From assembly GCF_012489685.1 (NCBI RefSeq), contig NC_080043.1, positions 78,880,292 through 78,944,291 on the forward strand: DNA of 64,000 nt. The letters are read 5' to 3'. Below the pieces are notes generated by a model. The model was not told where the DNA came from, did no database searches, and saw only the letters and a program-made list of their open reading frames with translations. A program made the translations under genes and the position numbers. How positions within the stretch are numbered: the first letter of the stretch is position 1; each line of letters begins with the position of its first letter. Of this stretch, positions 57,478-64,000 are shown in pieces. The stretch comes from Lotus japonicus. Lineage: Eukaryota; Streptophyta; Magnoliopsida; Fabales; Fabaceae.

Positions 57478-57838
57478 TGAAACCCAATTTGTTGCGTTGA
57501 GAAAATTAATATGTTGGACTTCAAGCAGAGCAGTGTAACACTTTTTTGTTTTTTTTTTTCTTAGTTGACTATATCTGTAATTGTGCGAGGTACTTATGGC
57601 TTTGAATACCTTTGCTGTGTATGTTTCTTCGTTATTGTGGCACCAACATCTCAAATTTCTTTTGGACAGAGCTGTCAGCAAGAAATTAAGAAGAAAAAAC
57701 TGCATGGCATAAATTATGTTATACATACAGCCAAAAACCCCTCTGTATCTGTGTAGTTTGTATCATAATTTGTTACTATATTTCTGTAAAAGATATCTCA
57801 TTTTTTAGTTAAAATTGATAAAGCATTTAATATTTAAT

Positions 57839-57941
57839 CACAAGTTGTGGCGTGCTGGTTGCTCATCTCGTCCCTTAACTGTTAAGTCTGGGGTTCAATC
57901 TTCACTCCTGGAGCATGCATACTGGTCTGGAAAAAAAACTT
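57839..57941 (+). mobile_element. SINE-like insertion downstream of MUTYH
   Basis: GTGGCGTGCTGGTTGCTCA (box A-like), then GGGGTTCAATCTTCACTCC (box B-like), ending CTGGTCTGG plus A8. TATTTAAT flanks both sides (57831-57838 and 57942-57949), though the AT-rich setting makes that weak evidence. Confidence 0.5.
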
Positions 57942-57949
57942 TATTTAAT

Positions 57950-58550
57950 TTTTTTTCAATCATTGATATTTTATGAATGTAAATTAAGAATGCATAATAG
58001 TAAAATATTATCACTAAGTCAATAAGAAAAGATAACATGAATTACTCTTTTGTTGATGTATGGATGGAATTTATGTGAAGGATTAAGATTATGTTTTTGG
58101 ATAAGACGAATACATTTATTTCGGTTCACAAGAAATGGTAAAACCAAAATAGATAACTATCCTGTATATGGTGAAAGTGAGCTTAACTTACTACCCTAGA
58201 CAAAAAGTTTTGGCTATTTGATTTGTATTTTACAACTTTATTATCTGGAAAATACGGTTTAAACTGAATCACACATTCATTGTTATTAGTTGTGGCTGCT
58301 TGTGCCACTACTAGTTTTGTATTCTAGTGTTCTGAGTTTGCACATTTATTTTTTCTTAAATAGATAGATAGAAGAAAAGGCAGAAAAACCAGTGGTACAT
58401 ATTGTCTCAGGAACCATGTGGATCAGAGGGCTCTTTCATTTTGTTCCTGAATGCTTCTAACTAAAACCATCAACAAACCAGTGACAGAAAAAATGGTTGG
58501 TGATTAAACAGAAAGAAAAAATAACACAAAACAAAAGTAGCATTAGGATA
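57950..58550. other. Intergenic DNA, promoter side of the NdhV-like gene
   Basis: AT-rich with no gene. The last 200 bases should contain the promoter and leader of the plastid-protein gene at 58557; no unambiguous TATA box was picked. Confidence 0.45.
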
Positions 58551-58556
58551 GGAAGC

Positions 58557-60093
58557 ATGCAAATGGCAATTTCATTAAGAGGAGGAGCACTTGGAGATCC
58601 CAGCTTTCGTTTGTGTTCATTAAACTCAACTTCTTCTTTGCATGTTTCCCAGAATGTTGTGGTACCCACCTCATCATCATCATCACCAGTGCTACCTTTG
58701 GTATGTAACCTTGATTATGCAGCTCCAACTTAATTTCTGAAGATTAAGTAATCAATTAAGAACACACAGACACATAATTTACTCCTCTTTTCATTCAATA
58801 GCTAACTTATAGTTACAGCTTCATGGGTCCTTCTGCAATTCAAAGTCCACCTTATTAAGTTTTGGATGAGATTCTTCCTATGTAATGTTCAAAATGATGA
58901 TATTTTCATTCTTCCCTTGCAGATTGCATGCAAAATTAAAACAGCCAGTAGAAGCAAGATCATCTGCTCTGCTGTTCAGGAATCATCTCCTAGTACATCA
59001 GGTGTGTTTCTGCATTAACATGATAAAGTAGGCACCTACCATTGATTTTCTTGTATTTGACAATAAGTTTGCATTCCTCTGAATATGATTAGTAACTGAA
59101 TCTGTAATCTCAATTTCTGGTCTTAGCTACCACTGAAACAAAGGAGGAGGAGGTAAAGGCAGCTCCAAAAGCTGCTGCAGAAAAGAAGCCTCCTGCTAAA
59201 GCTCCAGTAAAGCCTCTACCTCAGATGATGGAGGAGGATGTGATCCCTTCATTGAAAGAAATATTTGAAGCCCAGGAAGATCTTTCTGATATTGAGCTAG
59301 TCTTTCAGGACAATAAGGTTAGTAAGGCTGTTATGCTTAATGTTAACTGACATTAGCACTTACTTTGAGGCAAAATATGAACGAAACTCTTGTTATGGAT
59401 TAGGCTGAATGTGCTTTCACGTTAACTCGTTAACTCAAATGATATCCAAACACAGACTTAAATTACTGTCTTTCCCTTTCCCCCTCTCACAATGTGTTTA
59501 GTTATCCTTTGCATTAGTGTAAATAGATGTTGACACATACTTCAAGAAAAAAAGTGAACAAAACTCTTCTTATAGATTGCGTTCAAAGTCCATTCACATT
59601 GCAACTCAACCACTATACAAACACACCACACCAAAACTCAAATTGAAAAACTAAACGAGGTGTCTCTTCATATGCTTCTTTACATCTTATAATTCCTTGA
59701 CATTATTGAACATTTGGCTGGCTTATGATTGACAGTTAGAAGGTTCCTTTTTGAAGAAAGGCAATCCCTATTTATTTTGGGCCTTCTTCCCCACCGGAAA
59801 CCTTACTGGTATGTACATTTTGTATTTGCTATTGAGAAAGTAGCTCCATAGTAACATAGGTTTTTTTATTGGTCAAAAGTAACATAGGGTTAAATGAACA
59901 TGTAAACAAATGACAGCATCATTCTTGTGCTTGAACAGGTCCAAAGGGGTTTTCTATATCATCCTATAACTCAGGAGCAAGCACTGTTGAGCCATTTCTT
60001 GTTGACGAAAAGAAAATTACAGCTAAACACATTGTCTTCTGGGTTGAAAAACGTTTGGCAGCACAGGGGATCATTCCTGTTTGGAAAGATTAG
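58557..60093 (+). CDS. NdhV: Plastid NDH subunit NdhV-like protein (DUF2996)
   Basis: Probably a stromal-side subunit stabilising the chloroplast NADH dehydrogenase-like complex of cyclic electron flow. Exons: 58557-58700, 58923-59001, 59127-59317, 59736-59808, 59939-60093. All phases close, giving 213 residues. The start gives MQMAISLRGG; a second ATG at 58563 is equally good. Residues 1-70 are Ser/Thr/Arg-rich, like a transit peptide. An Ala/Lys/Pro-rich linker (75-100) precedes the conserved domain: VIPSLKEIFEAQEDLSDIEL, GSFLKKGNPYLFWAFFPTG, GPKGFSISSYNSGASTVEPF and HIVFWVEKRLAAQGIIPVWKD at the C-terminus. I recall this domain from Arabidopsis At2g04039 (NdhV). The family assignment is from memory; the plastid location is inferred from the leader. 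Confidence 0.7.
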
Positions 60094-60977
60094 TATGTCG
60101 AAAATAAAATTTCATTTTGGTTGCAAATGATGTAGCATACAGCTCAATATTCTCGTCATTTGGTTTAATGAACATGATATAAACAGTGTTCTGTTGATGG
60201 ATATGCAATTAATTGTATATGTTTTTTACGAGCATTTGCTATTAATGCAAATATTCTTTTCCATCATTTGATTTTTTCCGTGGCCTAAAGGGATACATGT
60301 AATATATTTTATTTTTGCAATCTACAAGTTAACATACAAATGTTCTTAATATTTCAAACAATGAGGAGCTTAGGATAATTTAAGCTCTGATGTTTAGAAT
60401 CATAAAACAAAAGTGAGGAAGAACAACACACATTTAGAATATCACAATTGTTAGAAAATTCAACTAATTTCAAAAGCATTTTCTTCGTCTCACTTAAGCA
60501 ATTCTGAAATTTTCAAACAGAAATAAAGATGATATCCCACACACAAAAAAGTAATTTCTATTTTTAATTCGCTTCACCTTATTTGCACAACATATTAAAC
60601 AAGTGGTGTGGTTTAATGCTTTGAAAATATAGTTGATGACGTATATTTTAAAATTAGCCGGCTTATAAAAAAAATTAGCTTAACTGAAGTGTTGTATCTA
60701 CCATCTAGTGTAGTTTTTTTTTTCTCTGAAAGAATTTGCCAAAAAATAAATGCTCATTTAGACAAGTATAAACTCGCAATACAAGATTGTGCTAGACATT
60801 TAGTGTATTTAGTGATGGAGGGAGGAAAGATGACATAAAAAAATGAATAAGTGCTGGAAATGAAAATCAGTTGAGAATGTAGGAATGTTCCAATGAGTTT
60901 TGAACTGCAGTTTACAACAGCAATTGTGATAGTAATATGAAGGTTTTCAGTCTCCGAACCCACAATTTTTCGCAATT
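60094..60977. other. 3' flank and AT-rich intergenic DNA
   Basis: The first ~200 bp is a plausible 3' UTR. No gene is recognised in the rest. Confidence 0.45.
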
Positions 60978-60991
60978 ACAAGGATTCAGCA

Positions 60992-61966
60992 GTAACGAGA
61001 ATGATTGGATATTTAGAGGTTTGTGGTCTACTTTGGCTCCTTCAAATGCTATTTGCTTGAGTTGGAAGGGGCTTGCATGACCGTGTTCATCGAAGGTAAA
61101 GTTGGTGAAGAGATATGTCCCTCTCCCTAGCGCAGTTTGCTCCCTTTGTGCGGCATCACTTGAGTCAACTGTCTAGGCTTGGCTGGTGTTGTGTTTTCCC
61201 TGTGCTGGCAAGGATACAATTTGTTGGGGGCAGGAGTGCATATGAAACTAAGGGGTTATTCGCAATCTGGGTTGCAGTAATTTGGCAACCTGGATTGCTC
61301 GAAATGACAAGGTTTTCAGGAAGGAGGAGTATGATCCGTGTTTGAGCAGGTTCGGCTAAAGGTTTGGACATGGTTGAAGGCAAAAAATAAGGACTTTTCT
61401 AATGCAATTTCTGAGTGGTATAGTGAACCAATTTTGTGCTTTGCTGTATTGTAATTCATGCTTTATATGCAGGTTCTAGATTTTATTCACACAATTTCTT
61501 TGTTTTGTGAGAACTTTTATTGTGTTGGATTGGAAGCTTCTTGTTGGTTCCTTGGCTCCGCTGGTGCTACTGCTATTGCTTCAGTTTGGCTGAGAGGGAG
61601 GCGAGCTTTTTGGTGAGGACTTCAAGTTGATTTTTATTCCAATGTCTGTGGCAGGAAGTCTCATTGGATATATACTTGAATGGGTGTTGGAGCATTGGAG
61701 CACCGAAAGTTGGCTTTGATTTCTTTGATTTGTTTCTAATTCTTCTTGGGGTGTCTCTTTGGATTTTAAAAATTTGTACTTTTTTTGTGAATTTTTTTTC
61801 CTTCACAAGATTTCCTAATGAGGTTTTTCCTATTAAGGTTTAACGAGACATTTTTGTAAAGTCTTTCCTCCAAGAAGTTCCTGCGTTTGACTTATTTCTC
61901 ATTTTATCTCTACTTGTATTGGGTTAAAGTACTCATTGTACTTCATTTCAATATATATATAAAAAA
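60992..61966 (+). mobile_element. 5'-truncated LINE (3' end only)
   Basis: ACAAGGATTCAGCA (60978-60991) and ACAAGTATTCAGCA (61967-61980) flank it, 13 of 14 bases the same. The + strand carries decayed zf-RVT-type sequence (GLWSTLAPSNAI, IRNLGCSNLATW-like) and then a LINE tail with TTTTTCCTTCACAAG..TATTAAGGTTTAACGAG. A short A-rich end follows. The tail resembles the 3' end of the ORF1-only LINE at 12584-15732. Frames are broken throughout. Confidence 0.8.
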
Positions 61967-61980
61967 ACAAGTATTCAGCA

Positions 61981-62240
61981 ACCAAAACAACAATAAAAAA
62001 CTTTGACCCCACATATATTTAATTCACTACTCAATCAATTGTGAGAGGGGAAAATGGATCATCAATATCAATATACTCTAAGAAAAGAAACCCCTTCTGG
62101 GTTACGTGTCACCTTCTCCTTTTTTCTGGATTATTTTAAGTTTTCTTCTTATATATTTCAAGTACCCACTCTTCTTCTTTTAACTTCCCGCTCTTCTTCT
62201 TCTGAAAAATTTCAAAAAACTTTGAAATGAAATAAGGCTG
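61981..62240. other. Intergenic DNA
   Basis: AT/CT-rich, possibly the promoter of the gene whose leader follows. No specific sites called. Confidence 0.35.
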
Positions 62241-62289
62241 CACATGTCAGTCACACCATCAATTGGAAAGGGAAATATTAAAAAAATAA

Positions 62290-63999
62290 TAATAAAAAAT
62301 CCCTATCTCTTCTCATTTTTCTCTTTCACTTCTTTACTCCTTGCTTCCGTCTTCTTCATCTCTCTTGAAATTTTTTTATCCCACTTTTCTTTCTACATCT
62401 TCTGCATCAGGTTAGTTCCATCTCCTCTTTTCCTAACCTTTGCTTGATTCTTTGTGAAAACTGAATCCAACCTGATCCCCAAAGGAATGGTACCGTAAGG
62501 TGTTTGAGTTATTTTGGTAGGCTTAGTATTGTTTGAGTAGGCTTAGTGTTGTTTCGGTTGTCTATGGAGTTCTTTTGGTGTTTGTGGCCTTACTTTTTCT
62601 CTTCATTTTTTAATCGTTGGAGGTTTCCACTAATCAAGGATGTTCATTGCATTAAGGTTTTGATTTTTTACCCTCTGAATTTTTAACTCAACTTCGCTTT
62701 TTTCTCCCTCATCACTCTTGAATTTTAATTTTTCCTGCTATTCCTCTTTTTCCATTTTGAAGCCTTCATCTTTGAGCTTATTTGTGTGCTATTAATTGAT
62801 AATGATTTACTCTTGCTCTCACAGTTTTGTGTTTGAGACATAGTTTGCTACAACTTCTTTGAATACAAAGCTTTGATATTTTTTCTGTTCTATTAGATTT
62901 TGAAGAATGCTTTGATCTTTTTTTGCTAGCATCTGAAGGTTTGCTTTTGAAAGAGCCATGGGAAGTAGAATTCGGTGCTAAATCTGAAGATCGCTGACCC
63001 TAAGATCCACAGATTTGCGTTAAGAGTAAAGCAGACCATGAAAGGTTCACCACATGCCTATTATAATCTTTAGTCTACTGATAATTAATTTTTCTTTGTG
63101 ATTAGTTGCGGGATTTGCTTCTGAAACGTGGAATGCCAATGTTGGTTGTACTCATCGATCTTAATTTTATAAATGATGTGATGAAGAACTTAATTTGCCT
63201 TCATCTAGCTGATTCATTGGTTAACATCCTCCTATTATGCTTCTTGCTGGATTTCCCCCAAGCTATATAGCAATATTGTGTACTAGATGCTACTTGTAAT
63301 CTACATTTATATCCCTTTACTGTTAGCTAGAATTAGTTCTCTTTGTTCTTTTTGTTTCTATTTCTTTGTTCATTAGTTTTTCCACGTCACTTTTCATTAG
63401 TGATAGCTTTGGATTTGTCACTTTTTGCAATAAGTCATTGCTGCTCTCTTCTAATTTGTCAAGTGACAGCCTCAAATGTCTTTTTTTTAGTGTTATAGAG
63501 ATGACTATTCTTTTGTTTCTATTGTTCTTTGAGTTTCTATATAGTAAATGATGAATTTAGTGGGACTATATTCATATTACAATGTCTACCTCTTGAAGTT
63601 TGTTCATGAAGTAACTAAATGCTCCCACATTATGAGAATGTCCGGGTGCTCTATCTCTTTGGCATTATGGTCTGGGTCCTAATTATTGGTTCTATTTGAT
63701 AGTTGCTAACTTATTGTGCTTTAATGTCAACTTTGTGATGCTACTTTTCTTATTCTTTTAGTTATTTTGATTAGTGTTATACTACTCTGTAATCTGGATT
63801 CCATAGTTTAACATATAACTATCATATTGTTGATCTATTGCTTACCAAAAAAAAATGGTTGATCTATTTGTGGAGATGATTTTGGTTTCACTATAATGTT
63901 TGATTGTGTTATGGCAGGAAGATGGAGAGCATGTGGAAGAAGACTATTAGGCATGATGATGAAGATAATGGTCTGTTATGGTAGAGCCATTATATGGTT
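62290..63999 (+). CDS. 5' part of an unidentified gene, runs off the window
   Basis: A CT-rich leader-like exon ends near TTCTGCATCAG|GTTAGTTCC (62410). The following T-rich DNA is intron-like. A TATGGCAG acceptor near 63917 leads to GAAG and an ATG at 63922 that reads MESMWKKTIRHDDEDN. A possible donor follows (GATAATG|GTCTG, 63970); without splicing the frame stops at 63983. About 16 residues are too few to name a family. Confidence 0.3.
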
Positions 64000-64000
64000 C

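Overview
This is plant nuclear DNA. Genes have many short introns with GT-AG boundaries, the intergenic DNA is AT-rich, and plant mobile elements are everywhere (Ty1-copia, L1-type LINEs, MULEs, hAT, PIF/Harbinger, Stowaway-like MITEs, SINE-like units). The proteins and repeat flavours look like a eudicot, most likely a legume (Fabaceae). That placement is an inference; no single marker proves it.

Layout. 1-2190: intergenic DNA holding a PIF/Harbinger-type element (474-1859). 2190-8240: a G-box-binding-factor type bZIP gene (+), with two identical G-box 12-mers upstream of its own leader. 8640-20680: a transposon island with a copia scrap, two MULEs with 9-bp target duplications, an ORF1-only LINE with a perfect 15-bp duplication, and a copia remnant invaded by hAT, Harbinger, Stowaway and LINE elements. 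21605-25793: chloroplast dihydrodipicolinate reductase (lysine synthesis, -). 27126-28142: a MULE-type MITE with a TATA-bearing insertion. 28945-31766: two genes only 10 nt apart on the same strand, a small CxxC protein and an intronless F-box/LRR protein. 32505-33553: a palindrome of about 1 kb. 34403-39832: a full-length copia element with LTRs identical by eye and an uninterrupted 1573-codon ORF. 40378-47392: glyoxylate/succinic semialdehyde reductase (-), with a hAT element, a copia gag scrap and a 163-bp-arm inverted repeat in its introns. 47894-50803: AT-rich Helitron-like repeat DNA, a (CT)73 microsatellite and a MITE. 53938-57477: MutY-type adenine DNA glycosylase (+). 58557-60093: a chloroplast protein resembling NDH subunit NdhV (+). 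60992-61966: a 5'-truncated LINE. 62240-64000: the leader of another + strand gene that runs off the window.

The host genes do not form a pathway. They are ordinary housekeeping and regulatory loci: transcription, lysine synthesis, ubiquitin ligase targeting, aldehyde detoxification, base excision repair and chloroplast electron flow. The exon models for seven loci were built by hand. In every spliced model the exon phases close without a frameshift, which is the main support for them. The least ordinary features are the 10-nt tandem gene pair, the ORF1-only LINE and the two large hairpin-forming repeats.
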